From Marinobacter sp. BW6 (GTDB taxonomy: Bacteria; Pseudomonadota; Gammaproteobacteria; Pseudomonadales; Oleiphilaceae), in contig NZ_VIRN01000064.1 of the NCBI RefSeq assembly GCF_008107725.1, positions 434,001 to 498,000 on the forward strand: DNA of 64,000 nucleotides. The letters are read 5' to 3'. This document shows positions 17,653 to 26,765 of this stretch, piece after piece (position 1 is the stretch's first letter; each line of letters begins with the position of its first letter). The notes under the pieces were generated by a model. That model did not search any database. It was not told the origin of the DNA and worked only from the letters and a program-made list of their open reading frames with translations. The position numbers and the translations under genes are program-made.

Positions 17653-18096
17653 TCAGGCGCTGACCGAGCGGCCGGTGTAATCGGAGAAGTCGGGCTTTTT
17701 TGGATGATGCTGATCGTCGGTCATATAAGCTGAGGTCAGAATGAATTCCGCGGTTGCCCGGTTGCAGGCCACGGGAATGTTCCAGAGAGCGGCAATACGC
17801 AGCAATGCCTTGATATCCGGATCATGGGGTTGCGGTTCCAGGGGATCCCAGAAGAACACCAGCAGGTCGATTTCGCCTTCGGCAATTTTGGCGCCGATTT
17901 GCTGGTCACCACCCAAAGGACCGCTGAGCAGGCAATGGATGTCATCCCGCTCCAGGTTGTCCCGGAGCAGCCGGCCGGTGGTGCCGGTGGCGTAGAGTTT
18001 CAGTGGGGCAAAACGGGTGCGGTTTTCGGCAACCCAGTCCACCAGTTCTTTTTTCTTGTTGTCGTGTGCCACCAAAGCGACGGATTTTACGGCCAT
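17653..18096 (-). CDS. mgsA: Methylglyoxal synthase
   Basis: It converts dihydroxyacetone phosphate to methylglyoxal and phosphate, a bypass of lower glycolysis used under phosphate limitation. The 147 residues match the family. The phosphate-binding segment TGTTGR (residues 38-42 region) and the catalytic aspartate in LSGPLGGDQQIG (D64) are intact, and the C-terminal CNRATAEFIL is typical. Confidence 0.95.
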   Translation of the reverse strand: MAVKSVALVAHDNKKKELVDWVAENRTRFAPLKLYATGTTGRLLRDNLERDDIHCLLSGPLGGDQQIGAKIAEGEIDLLVFFWDPLEPQPHDPDIKALLRIAALWNIPVACNRATAEFILTSAYMTDDQHHPKKPDFSDYTGRSVSA

Positions 18097-18179
18097 TTGG
18101 GGTAAAGTCTCCTGTTGTCATGGTTTTTTCAGGGCCAGTGTTTCACAGGCTGGCCCGGTTCGGAATAGGAAAGAGGTTT

Positions 18180-18965
18180 ATGTCCGAAACTGCATCCTTT
18201 GACTGGCAATCCACGCCAGCCGCTGTCTGGCGTCGACATCGCTCGGGGCTCCGGCCCATCCGCCGGCTCGATCCGGTTCAATGGCAGGATCTGACCGGTA
18301 TCGCCCGACAGCAACAGGCCCTGGCCCGCAATACCGAGCGCTTTCTTGCCGGTGAGCCTTCCAATAACGCCTTGCTCTGGGGCTCCAGAGGCACGGGCAA
18401 GTCGTCCCTGATCAAGGCGCTGCTGAATCGGTACCAGGAGCGCGGGCTTCGGATGATTGAGGTGGACAAGGACGACCTGGTGAACTTGCCGGAAATTGTC
18501 GATGACATCTGCGATCTGCCGTTCCGGTTCGTTATTTTCTGCGACGACCTGTCATTCGATGTTGGGGAGTCCGGTTACAAGGCACTGAAAAGCGTGCTTG
18601 AGGGCTCCCTGGAACTACCGCCCGAGAACGTGCGGGTTTACGCCACCTCCAACCGCCGCCACCTGATGCCGGAGTTCATGTCCGATAATCTAAAGAGCGA
18701 GATGCGCGACGGGGAACTGCATCCGGCCGAAGCCATTGAGGAGCAGGTTTCCCTGGCGGACCGGTTTGGCCTGCAACTGTCATTTTATGCCTTCTCGCAG
18801 GAGGTATACCTGCAGGCGGTAGACGCGCTGTTTCCAGACGTTGATGATCGCGACAGCCTGCACAGGGAGGCGATTCGCTTCGCCACCGCCAAAGGTGTGC
18901 GCAACGGTCGCACGGCGCAGCAGTTTTACCGGCAGTTTGCCGGAGCCAGGGAGCCGGGCAGCTAG
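18180..18965 (+). CDS. DUF815-family AAA ATPase
   Basis: This is a P-loop ATPase with Walker A GSRGTGKSSL (about residue 70) and Walker B FVIFCDDLSF, followed by the sensor-like ATSNRRHL, all typical of the DUF815 family (E. coli lacks a characterised member). I place the start at ATG 18180 behind AAAGAGG. The frame is open further upstream, but that part overlaps the mgsA start region and lacks family sequence. It converges on the DUF3422 gene with a four-base gap. The cellular role is unknown. Confidence 0.88.
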   Translation: MSETASFDWQSTPAAVWRRHRSGLRPIRRLDPVQWQDLTGIARQQQALARNTERFLAGEPSNNALLWGSRGTGKSSLIKALLNRYQERGLRMIEVDKDDLVNLPEIVDDICDLPFRFVIFCDDLSFDVGESGYKALKSVLEGSLELPPENVRVYATSNRRHLMPEFMSDNLKSEMRDGELHPAEAIEEQVSLADRFGLQLSFYAFSQEVYLQAVDALFPDVDDRDSLHREAIRFATAKGVRNGRTAQQFYRQFAGAREPGS

Positions 18966-18969
18966 GCGG

Positions 18970-20277
18970 CTACTGCCGCTTCGCCATCTTGATGAAGTGG
19001 TGGTGTACCACCCGAACTCCCAGGAATACCAGGGCCATTACGACAGGAATCGCGATGCCCAGAACCAGGGTCTTGTTGAAGGCGAAACCGGCTTCGTAAA
19101 TCGAATCCAGCCCGAACTTGAGTAGACCGATCAGATAGTAGGTGATGGCTACCACGGAGAAGCCTTCCACGGTGTGCTGCATCATCAGCTGAATCTTGGA
19201 GCGCCGGTCCATGGAACTGAGCAGTTGCTGGTTCTGGCTCTGAATGGCCAGTTCCACCCGGGTGCGCATCATGTCCGACGCCCGGTCTATACGGCGTGAC
19301 AAGTCTTCCAGCCGTTCGCTCACGGCTTCGCAGGTTTTCACCGCCGGTGTCAGTCGGCGGGTCATGAACTCGGTCAGAGTCAGGTGGCCTGAGAGTTCGT
19401 CTTCCCGCAGTTCTTCCAGGCGGGTCAGTACCAGCTGGTGATAGGCCCGGGTGGCGGAGAAGCGGAAAGTGGAATGGGCCCGGAAGGCTTCGATGCGGGC
19501 TGCAATGTTGGTCAGCTGGGCCAGAAGCTTTTCTTCGTCCACATCCTCGTTTTCAGCCAGCGACCGGGTGATCACCGCCAGTTTTTCGTCCATATCGTTC
19601 AGGGACGGGGTGATTTCCCGGGCAACCGGTAGCGCCAGCAGTGACATCAGGCGATAGGTTTCGATCTCCATCAGTCGCTGGGCCAGTCGGCCCAGTTGGC
19701 TGTCTGACATGTGGTGGTTCATCACCATGAAGCGGCCAAAGCCATCGCTGTGCAGTCGGAAGGTGCCCCATACCCGGGCGGCCCCCTCCTGCGGGCTACT
19801 GCCAACCAGTCGCATGCCTTCGAAGTGCTTGCGCACATAGTCCAGATCGCCCTCGGTTCCGTCAGCGGCGGGCTGAACTTCGAGGTGGAATGCCGCGATT
19901 ACGGTTCCAGTCAGTTGCTCCAGCCAGCCTTCGGGTAGCGGGGTGATACCGGTCTCGGAAAAGGGTGTTTCATCGCTCGCGTCCAGATTGATAAAGGTGT
20001 AAGACGCGAATTCCATGTGCATCTCGCGTCGCACCCGGAGCGAACCAAAGGTGTGCTCAAAACAGCCCACCTCTTTTTCCGGCACCGGGTGTCCCATCAG
20101 CCGGTGCAGTTCCTGCAGGTGCCGGAACTGCTGTGCCCGTTGCTCCGGTGTGGTCAGAACCGCCATCTGGGTGACCCGCGCCGGTGTCGGCAGGACCTGA
20201 AACGGCCGTGAATGCAGCTCGTTGTAGAGATCGTTACGAAGCGGATGAATGTCGAGGGAGTCCAGGCGTGCGCTCAC
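18970..20277 (-). CDS. DUF3422 family membrane protein
   Basis: The 435-residue protein begins with the family's N-terminal block (HPLRNDLYNELHSRPFQVL) and a long, mostly soluble helical region with several coiled-coil stretches. It ends with two membrane helices (VVAITYYLIGLLKFGLDSIY; LVLGIAIPVVMALVFLGVRV). The start is GTG 20277 behind AGGAA. It begins 18 bases after the stop of the sortase-linked histidine kinase on the same strand, so it may share that transcript. The function is not established. Confidence 0.87.
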   Translation of the reverse strand: MSARLDSLDIHPLRNDLYNELHSRPFQVLPTPARVTQMAVLTTPEQRAQQFRHLQELHRLMGHPVPEKEVGCFEHTFGSLRVRREMHMEFASYTFINLDASDETPFSETGITPLPEGWLEQLTGTVIAAFHLEVQPAADGTEGDLDYVRKHFEGMRLVGSSPQEGAARVWGTFRLHSDGFGRFMVMNHHMSDSQLGRLAQRLMEIETYRLMSLLALPVAREITPSLNDMDEKLAVITRSLAENEDVDEEKLLAQLTNIAARIEAFRAHSTFRFSATRAYHQLVLTRLEELREDELSGHLTLTEFMTRRLTPAVKTCEAVSERLEDLSRRIDRASDMMRTRVELAIQSQNQQLLSSMDRRSKIQLMMQHTVEGFSVVAITYYLIGLLKFGLDSIYEAGFAFNKTLVLGIAIPVVMALVFLGVRVVHHHFIKMAKRQ

Positions 20278-20295
20278 GGCAGGCAGTTCCTGTTT

Positions 20296-22326
20296 TCAAG
20301 AATGGATGGCTGGGATAATAACCCGGAAGCATACGCCGTCAATGCCACCTTGGGTGTGGTTCCGGGCTTCCACCCGGGCACCATGGTAGTCGGCAATCAG
20401 GCTGACGATCAGCAAACCCTGCCCAAGATGGCCTTGCTCCTGTCCGTCCCGCATAGAGACAAACGGGCTGAAGATGTCGGTTGAGGCGTCTTCCGGTAGT
20501 GTTGATCCCTGGTTGAAAACCGACAGGCACAGGCTCTCTGGCGTGGTTGTTAGCCCTACCTCAATCAACCCATCCTGCGGTGTGAAATCCCGTGCGTTGT
20601 CCACCAGTTTATCGAGCAGCTGCACCATCAGCTCCGGAGAACCGGTAATCGCACAGCCCGCATCCGGTCCTGAGTAACGGATCTGGTGGCTGCTATCGAG
20701 GGCCTGGTAGGCGGCTGTGGCTTCGGCGGCCACTTCCGCCAGATCAAACGTTTCCTTATCTGCATGGTCCAGGCTTTGCTCAAGTCGTGCGGCCTCGCTC
20801 ATACCGTGGAGTATCTGGCGGAGGCGTTCGGTGGCAGAGGCGGCCCGTTCTATGTATTGCCTGCGTTCTTCTTCCGAGTCGCTATGGCTGAGATTTTCCA
20901 GCGAGGAACGAACCACAGCGACAGGTGTCTTCAGCTCGTGGGAGAGTCGCCTGGAGAAACTTTCCAGGTAGCGGTTGTAGCCGTGTAGGCGGTCCACCAT
21001 GAGGCTGAAGTGCCGCTGCAACTGACCCAATTCATCTTTGCTTCGGGCACCTGGCACCCTGCCGGTGATCCGACCGTCTTCGTCAATGCTGGCGCTCACA
21101 GCGCGCTGCAGCCGTGTGATCCGCCAGGAGAGCCAGCTGGCATAGCCAAGCAGAACCAGGGTAAGCGCGACAATAATCAGGGTGCTGCGGGCAATGACCG
21201 AGCCGAGGGCAGAGCCGGACAGGGTCAGAAGCTGGTCCAGTGACTGCTCCAGAATCAGCGTGCGCCCACCGAATACCTGCCGGGTGGCTAGCAACCAGAC
21301 GCTGTCATCTTCGTGACGGACCAGATCCGATTCCGGGAGCGCTTCAACTGCAACACGGTTGGAGCCGGTTTCGATTGAGGTGGGCTCTGGTTGGTAGAGG
21401 CGGACCAGACCCCGGAGCGCATTGAGGCTGATCTGCTCGACCACCTGTAACGGGCTGAGGCTATCGAACTCGGGCGCGGTCGTGGTCGGGCCAGACTGCT
21501 GTCGTGCGATCACCCAGCCGGCCGGTTCAACCAGGCGGACCCGCTGGCCCTGGTTCAGTTGTGGTTCCAGCTGACGTTCAAGGGCGAGGTTGCGACTGAC
21601 CAGAACCGGCAACGGGTCGAGCGGCGTGGAGACACCTGTTGTCTGGTCCTGGCTCCATAATGCTGCGAAGCCGAGGCGGCTACGGTCGGCAGGCATGGGC
21701 AGTTTCACTTCCAGTTGCCAACCCTCGCCGGTGCCCTGCAAAAAGCCGGAGATGCGGTAGTCTGGCTGCAGGCTGGACTCTTCCAGGCCATAAAGTTGGC
21801 CCGGAGCCGGGGTGCGCAGCAGCCAGGATTTGCGGATGGCTTCGGGCGCAAGGCTGCCGGGAGCCGCCTCCAGCCAAAGTCTGAGCCGGTCATAGGGCTG
21901 ATCCGGATTGCCCGGGTTGAAGAACACGGGTTGTCGTTGGTTCACACGAATCAGCAGATACAGGTTCCGTCGGTCGGTGACCGCCTGCCACTGGAGGAAA
22001 GGTTCTCCGGCTTCGATGCTGGTTTGGCCTTGCCAGTTTCTTGCCTGGTTTTCCTCATCATACCCCGGCCAGTCGTCGCCATAACCATCCAGGTTCAGGT
22101 TGCCGGTCAGCGGTTCAACGTAGATGGCTGGTTCACCTGCCCTGACAACCGGGGTGCCGAGGATCTGATCGCCGGCAGTCTCGGCCAGTCTCACGGCCTG
22201 GGCCTGCAGTTGCTGCCGGGCCTGTTGTCGGAGGGCATCGTCCAGCTCCAGGACAAACTGCAGGCCTGCCCAGGGAATCAGCAGCATCAGCAGGCTGGCA
22301 ACGAAAAGCTGGCGCTTGAGGTTCAA
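20296..22326 (-). CDS. Histidine kinase of the proteobacterial dedicated sortase system
   Basis: This is the sensor partner of the next gene and diverges from the sortase and its target. One helix at the N terminus (LFVASLLMLLIPWAGLQFVL) precedes a periplasmic domain of about 340 residues, with segments LDGYGDDWPGY and NLYLLIRVNQRQP that resemble a CBM9/DOMON-type beta-sandwich. After a second helix near residue 375 come HAMP, HisKA (RRLSHELKTPVAVVRSSLE) and an ATPase domain (LVDNARDFTP). The start is TTG 22326, three bases after the regulator's stop, so the two are coupled. The periplasmic fold suggests a carbohydrate or envelope signal; that is inference. Confidence 0.88.
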   Translation of the reverse strand: MNLKRQLFVASLLMLLIPWAGLQFVLELDDALRQQARQQLQAQAVRLAETAGDQILGTPVVRAGEPAIYVEPLTGNLNLDGYGDDWPGYDEENQARNWQGQTSIEAGEPFLQWQAVTDRRNLYLLIRVNQRQPVFFNPGNPDQPYDRLRLWLEAAPGSLAPEAIRKSWLLRTPAPGQLYGLEESSLQPDYRISGFLQGTGEGWQLEVKLPMPADRSRLGFAALWSQDQTTGVSTPLDPLPVLVSRNLALERQLEPQLNQGQRVRLVEPAGWVIARQQSGPTTTAPEFDSLSPLQVVEQISLNALRGLVRLYQPEPTSIETGSNRVAVEALPESDLVRHEDDSVWLLATRQVFGGRTLILEQSLDQLLTLSGSALGSVIARSTLIIVALTLVLLGYASWLSWRITRLQRAVSASIDEDGRITGRVPGARSKDELGQLQRHFSLMVDRLHGYNRYLESFSRRLSHELKTPVAVVRSSLENLSHSDSEEERRQYIERAASATERLRQILHGMSEAARLEQSLDHADKETFDLAEVAAEATAAYQALDSSHQIRYSGPDAGCAITGSPELMVQLLDKLVDNARDFTPQDGLIEVGLTTTPESLCLSVFNQGSTLPEDASTDIFSPFVSMRDGQEQGHLGQGLLIVSLIADYHGARVEARNHTQGGIDGVCFRVIIPAIHS

Positions 22327-22329
22327 GAC

Positions 22330-23031
22330 TCAGACCTCACGGGCGTTCCAGCGGTAACCCATGCCGTAGGCGGTCTGGATACCATCGAAGGTCTCATCCA
22401 GCTGCGAGAATTTGCGGCGGATGCGTTTAATGTGGGAAGTGACCGTGTTGTCGTCCAGCACCGTGCTGGCCGCTTCCATCAGCTGCTCCCGACTGCGGAC
22501 ATGGCCCGGGTGCTGGACCAGCGAGTGAAGCATCCAGAATTCGGTGACGGTCAGGTCGATGGGCGTTTCCTCCCAGGCGACCGTCATGCGATCCACATTA
22601 AGGGTGAGTTTGCCCCGCTGGAGAACTTCGTCCGGCTTCTGGAGGGCTTCGGACCAGGCATCGGCCCGTCTGAGCAGGGCGGTAACCCGCGCCAGTAGGT
22701 GGTCGAGGCTCATGTCCTTGGTGACATAGTCGTCGGCGCCAAGACGAAGGCCGTGGACGGAATCGATGTCGCTGTCACGGGCGGTCAGGAAGATGATGGG
22801 CAGGGTCTGGGACAGTGACCGCAGATCCTGGCACAGGGCAAAGCCGCCTTCCGGTTCGTCGCCCAGGCCGACATCAATGATGGCCAGGTCCGGCAGTGAC
22901 TGACGCAGCACCTGCCAGGCAGAAGACCGGTCGCCATGGGCAGTCACACGATAGCCCCGGCGCTCGAATGCGGCGCGGTAGTTGTCGCGGATAGCCGGTT
23001 CGTCTTCGATCAGTACAATGTGTTTCTTCAT
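22330..23031 (-). CDS. OmpR-family response regulator of the dedicated sortase system
   Basis: The receiver domain has E9/D10, phospho-acceptor D53 (LAIIDVGLGDEPEGGFAL) and the lysine in YVTKDMS. The winged-helix domain contains VTSHIKRIRRKF and ends with IQTAYGMGYRW. The KDMS in place of the usual KPFS/KPFD after the conserved lysine is a small peculiarity. Transcribed away from the sortase target with a 193-base shared region, it probably controls that divergent promoter. Confidence 0.9.
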   Translation of the reverse strand: MKKHIVLIEDEPAIRDNYRAAFERRGYRVTAHGDRSSAWQVLRQSLPDLAIIDVGLGDEPEGGFALCQDLRSLSQTLPIIFLTARDSDIDSVHGLRLGADDYVTKDMSLDHLLARVTALLRRADAWSEALQKPDEVLQRGKLTLNVDRMTVAWEETPIDLTVTEFWMLHSLVQHPGHVRSREQLMEAASTVLDDNTVTSHIKRIRRKFSQLDETFDGIQTAYGMGYRWNAREV

Positions 23032-23224
23032 GGTGGCGGCTGCGTCCCCTTGCCGGTGTGTGCCTATTTAACCACGGCAGGTTTTGATAACAAGGGCGAA
23101 GGGCGTTGTTGCCATAATTCATCATTTTTTGAGGGCGGTTTGTCGCTTTCTGCCATGGGAGTTCCTTTCCGGATTGCTGAAATGGCGGTGTTTCGCACAG
23201 TCATGCAGTCACAAGGATTCTCTC

Positions 23225-25339
23225 ATGATTATTTCCAGTTCTCCTCTCAGGCTTTGTGCTCCAGCCCCAGTTACCAGACGCCAGCGACTGCGGTTCAAGC
23301 GCTTTCTGGAGGGTGTCAGCCTCTGGCTGGCAGTTTTGCTGATGCTGTTTGTTCACCCCCTCTATGCCGAAGCCAATGAGGCAGACAACGTCGGCCAATT
23401 GCATTTTGTCGACGGCCAGGGGCAATGGCAGGAACCGGCGCTGGTGCTGGACAGCGAGTTCGACATACAGGTCAGTGGGTTGATTGCCGACACCCGGTTG
23501 CTGCGCAGTTTCCGGAATACCAGTGACCAGTGGCGGGAGGGCATTTTCGTGTTCCCGTTGCCCGAAAAGGCCAGTGTCTATGGTCTGACCATGAAGGTGG
23601 GGGAGCGGACCGTTGAGGGCAAGGTGCAGCCGAAAGAGACGGCGCGTCGGACCTATGAGAAGGCAAAAGAGGCCGGGCAGCATGCGGCGAATGTTGAGCA
23701 GCAGCGTCCGAACCTGTTCACTGCCCGAGTTGCCAACATACCGCCGGGGGAGACGGTGTCGGTGGAGCTGAAATATCAGCAACCGGTGCAGTATCAGGCC
23801 GGCGTGTTCGAGCTCACTGTTCCGACCACGCTGACGCCGCGTTTCATGCCGGGAGCGCCAGTTCGCAATGCACCCGATCAGTGGCAAGGCGGTTGGGCAC
23901 TGCCGACGACCGAGGTGCCGGATGCCGGTGCCATCAGTCCGTTTACGGTAAATCCAGCTGATGTGGCGGCCGACAGCCACCGGGCGCTGATCAATCTGGT
24001 GATTGATTCCGGGCTGCCGCTGGAGAGTGTCTCCAGCCCGTCGCACCGTCTTGCTACCCGTCAGGATGGCCAGACGTTCACGGTGCGTCCCGATGGCGGC
24101 GAGATCCTGATGAATCGTGATTTCGTGGTGCGGTGGCGCCCGGTCGCCGGGCAGGAACCCTCCGCAGCGGTATTTCACCAGTCCTGGGAAGGGGAGAACT
24201 ACCTCATGGCCATGCTGGTGCCAGGTGAAAACGGCACCATGGCGCTGCCCCGGGATCTGGTCTTCGTGATCGATACCTCCGGGTCCATGGCGGGCGAATC
24301 GATCCGCCAGGCCCGAAGTGCCCTTCAGGCCGGTCTGGAAACGCTGACGCCGCGAGACCGGTTTAACGTGATCCAGTTCAACAGCCAGACCCATTCCCTG
24401 TTCATGCAGCCGGAAGTGGCCACCGGCAATAACCTCGCCCGGGCCCGCCAGTATGTTGATCGGCTAAGGGCTGACGGCGGTACGGAGATGGCGCCCGCTC
24501 TGTCCAGGGCTCTTGAAAGTGAAAGCCAGACTGAAGACGGGGCGCGGGTGCGTCAGGTGATCTTTATTACTGATGGCGCAGTGGGTAATGAGGCAGCGCT
24601 TTTCAGCCAGATCCGCCAGCAGCTGGGCAACCAGCGATTGTTCACGGTGGGGATTGGTACTGCGCCAAACCGGCATTTCATGCGTGAGGCCGCCCGCTGG
24701 GGTCGCGGTACCTACACGGCGATCCACTCGCCTTCTGATGTGGACGGTCCTCTGCAGGCCTTGTTTTCCGCCATGGAGTCGCCGGTTTTGACGGATATTC
24801 GGGTCGACTGGCCAGGGCAGAAAACAGGTAAGGAGTCTTTCCCGAAGCGCCCTGGTGATCTGTTTCAGGGCGAACCACTGATTCACGTGGTTCGGGGAGT
24901 CCCGCCCATGGGGGAGCTTGAGGTATCGGGTCGCCTGCCGGGTGGCAAGAACTGGAGCAGGGCATTGGACCTTCAGCAGGCCGCTTCCGCAACGGGGCTG
25001 CATCGGCACTGGGCGCGTGAGAAGATCGACAGCCTGGAGGATGAAGCGAAAGTCACGGGTGGGGAGCCGGACAAGTCAGGCATTACCGAACTGGCAGTCA
25101 CCCACGGGTTGATGTCTGCCTACACCAGTTTTGTGGCGGTGGATTCCACAACCGCTCGAACTTCAGAGGCGCCAATGGAATCGGATAATTTGCCCACTCT
25201 TCTGCCAGCGGGCAGCCAGGCCGGCATGCTGCGTTATCCGCAGACGGCGACATCAGCGCCGTTGCTGATCGCGCTCGGGCTGGTCGGGCTGATGTTCTCC
25301 CTGGCGATTGTGTTGCTGCAGAGGAGGGCATTCTCATGA
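23225..25339 (+). CDS. Marine proteobacterial sortase target protein (VIT-vWA surface protein)
   Basis: This is the single substrate of the adjacent sortase. ATG 23225 follows AAGGA and gives 704 residues with a long signal peptide (SLWLAVLLMLFVHPLYAEA). A VIT domain (about 45-175; GIFVFPLPEKASVYGLTMKV) precedes a von Willebrand A domain with an intact MIDAS start (VIDTSGSMAGESI, about residue 355) and FITDGAVGNE. The C terminus is a sorting signal: PQTAT (in RYPQTATSAP), a hydrophobic helix and the tail QRRAFS. Before PQTA, tyrosine replaces the usual leucine. It resembles inter-alpha-trypsin-inhibitor heavy chains, implying metal-dependent adhesion. Its stop overlaps the sortase start (ATGA). 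Confidence 0.93.
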   Translation: MIISSSPLRLCAPAPVTRRQRLRFKRFLEGVSLWLAVLLMLFVHPLYAEANEADNVGQLHFVDGQGQWQEPALVLDSEFDIQVSGLIADTRLLRSFRNTSDQWREGIFVFPLPEKASVYGLTMKVGERTVEGKVQPKETARRTYEKAKEAGQHAANVEQQRPNLFTARVANIPPGETVSVELKYQQPVQYQAGVFELTVPTTLTPRFMPGAPVRNAPDQWQGGWALPTTEVPDAGAISPFTVNPADVAADSHRALINLVIDSGLPLESVSSPSHRLATRQDGQTFTVRPDGGEILMNRDFVVRWRPVAGQEPSAAVFHQSWEGENYLMAMLVPGENGTMALPRDLVFVIDTSGSMAGESIRQARSALQAGLETLTPRDRFNVIQFNSQTHSLFMQPEVATGNNLARARQYVDRLRADGGTEMAPALSRALESESQTEDGARVRQVIFITDGAVGNEAALFSQIRQQLGNQRLFTVGIGTAPNRHFMREAARWGRGTYTAIHSPSDVDGPLQALFSAMESPVLTDIRVDWPGQKTGKESFPKRPGDLFQGEPLIHVVRGVPPMGELEVSGRLPGGKNWSRALDLQQAASATGLHRHWAREKIDSLEDEAKVTGGEPDKSGITELAVTHGLMSAYTSFVAVDSTTARTSEAPMESDNLPTLLPAGSQAGMLRYPQTATSAPLLIALGLVGLMFSLAIVLLQRRAFS

Positions 25340-25923
25340 CACGGCTGCTGCTTCTGTTATTGACCAGCTCTGCTACCTTGTTGGTATTCGGGTTATGGAT
25401 TCCGCTCAAGGCGGTTATCGCCCAGGAATTACTGGAAATCGCCTGGGCGGAAAGCCAGGCCCGGCAGATGGAATCGCGCCCCTGGCCGTGGGCGGACACC
25501 TGGCCGGTAGCCCGGCTGGCTATTCCGGAGCTGAACGACTCAATGATTGTTCTGGCCGATACCCATGGCGAGAGCCTGGCCTTCGGGCCGGGTCGGTTAA
25601 CCGGTAGCGGCGATGGCGGAACCGTGGTCATTGCCGGGCACCGGGATACGCATTTCCGGAGGCTGAAAGCGCTGGAGACCGGCAATGAGGTTCGTTTGCA
25701 GGCCCGGAATGGCCGCTGGCAGAGTTACCTTGTCGAGGGCGCCCGGGTGGTGGACAGCCGTTCAGAGCTGATTGATACCCAGCGTTTGCCGGAGGGAACG
25801 CTTCTGCTGGTTACCTGTTACCCGTTCGACAGTGTCGACGCCGGCGGACCGCTACGATATGTCGTCAGGGCCTCGGCAAAAGGCAAACAAAGGGAACAAA
25901 TTGACACTGTTGCCGGAATATAA
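25336..25923 (+). CDS. Class GN sortase
   Basis: This is a cysteine transpeptidase of the Gram-negative sortase class, anchored by an N-terminal helix (LLLLLLTSSATLLVFGLW). The catalytic triad is visible: H102 (VIAGHRDTHF), C161 (LLVTCYPFD) and R174 (GPLRYVV). It is 195 residues long and overlaps the target gene by four bases, so the pair is co-translated. What the target is attached to in a Gram-negative envelope is not known from the sequence. Confidence 0.94.
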   Translation: MTRLLLLLLTSSATLLVFGLWIPLKAVIAQELLEIAWAESQARQMESRPWPWADTWPVARLAIPELNDSMIVLADTHGESLAFGPGRLTGSGDGGTVVIAGHRDTHFRRLKALETGNEVRLQARNGRWQSYLVEGARVVDSRSELIDTQRLPEGTLLLVTCYPFDSVDAGGPLRYVVRASAKGKQREQIDTVAGI

Positions 25924-25971
25924 AGTTGGCGTACACTTGTGCGCCAGAATTTGGCTGCAGAGTTTGGTTGC

Positions 25972-26670
25972 ATGGGTATTATCAGAAAACTGCTGGCGTG
26001 GCTGAGCGTGCCGATCATCTGCCTGTTTGCGCTGGTGTTCTACGCGGCAAGGCCGTTCAATCCGGATAACAATCGTATCCTGGCGCGTGTTGTGGCCCGT
26101 TTCGGGCGGGCAGTCCTGGGTATGGAGCGCCCGTTGGAAGGCTGGGAAAACATGCCTCAGGATCGGCCCACCGTCGTCATTGCCAATCATCAGCACAATG
26201 ACGATTTGTTTGTTGTGGGCGACCTGTTGCCGCCTCGCACCGTGACAGTCGGCAAATCATCACTGGTGTGGGTGCCCTTCTTTGGCCAAGTGTTCTGGCT
26301 GGGCGGCAACGTTATCCTCAATCGCGGACGTTCCCATAAGGCCATTGCGGTTATGAAGGCCACGAGCAGTGCCATTGCCCGGGATCGGAAAAGTCTCTGG
26401 GTTTTCCCCGAAGGCACTCGCAGCAGAGGTCGGGGACTGCAGAAATTCAAGAAAGGCGCGTTTCACGCAGCGGTAGCATCGGGCGCTCCCATCACCATGG
26501 TCTGTGTTCAGGAGTACGCCGATGAGGCCGTCGGCTGGACCGGCCGGCGTGAGTCAGTGGCCATTCGGGTACTGCCGCCCATTGAAACCGAGGGTCTCAC
26601 GGCTGACGATATTCCGGAGCTGATCGAGCGTTGCCACAAAAAAATGTCGGAGACGATTGCCACACTGTAA
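25972..26670 (+). CDS. plsC: 1-acyl-sn-glycerol-3-phosphate acyltransferase
   Basis: It should acylate lysophosphatidic acid in phospholipid synthesis. The HX4D catalytic motif is NHQHNDD (about residue 72), and the phosphate-binding motif is FPEGTRSRG. An N-terminal membrane helix (WLSVPIICLFALVFYAA) anchors it. I prefer ATG 25972 (232 residues) over GTG 25939. It lies 48 bases after the sortase gene and might share its transcript, but nothing ties it functionally to the sortase. Confidence 0.9.
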   Translation: MGIIRKLLAWLSVPIICLFALVFYAARPFNPDNNRILARVVARFGRAVLGMERPLEGWENMPQDRPTVVIANHQHNDDLFVVGDLLPPRTVTVGKSSLVWVPFFGQVFWLGGNVILNRGRSHKAIAVMKATSSAIARDRKSLWVFPEGTRSRGRGLQKFKKGAFHAAVASGAPITMVCVQEYADEAVGWTGRRESVAIRVLPPIETEGLTADDIPELIERCHKKMSETIATL

Positions 26671-26682
26671 TCGCCTCGTCTG

Positions 26683-26701
26683 GAAGTGCTTGAAGCACTT
26701 C
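26683..26701. repeat. Nineteen-base perfect palindrome after plsC
   Basis: GAAGTGCTT and AAGCACTTC flank a single G. As RNA it would be a seven-base-pair hairpin with no U-run, so it is not a standard terminator. It lies 65 bases before the next gene and could be an operator. Confidence 0.5.
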
Positions 26702-26765
26702 GGTAAACAGGGCAGTCTTGCGGGACTGATCGTTTCGTTCAACGACCCTCAGGGAGAGGCAAGAG

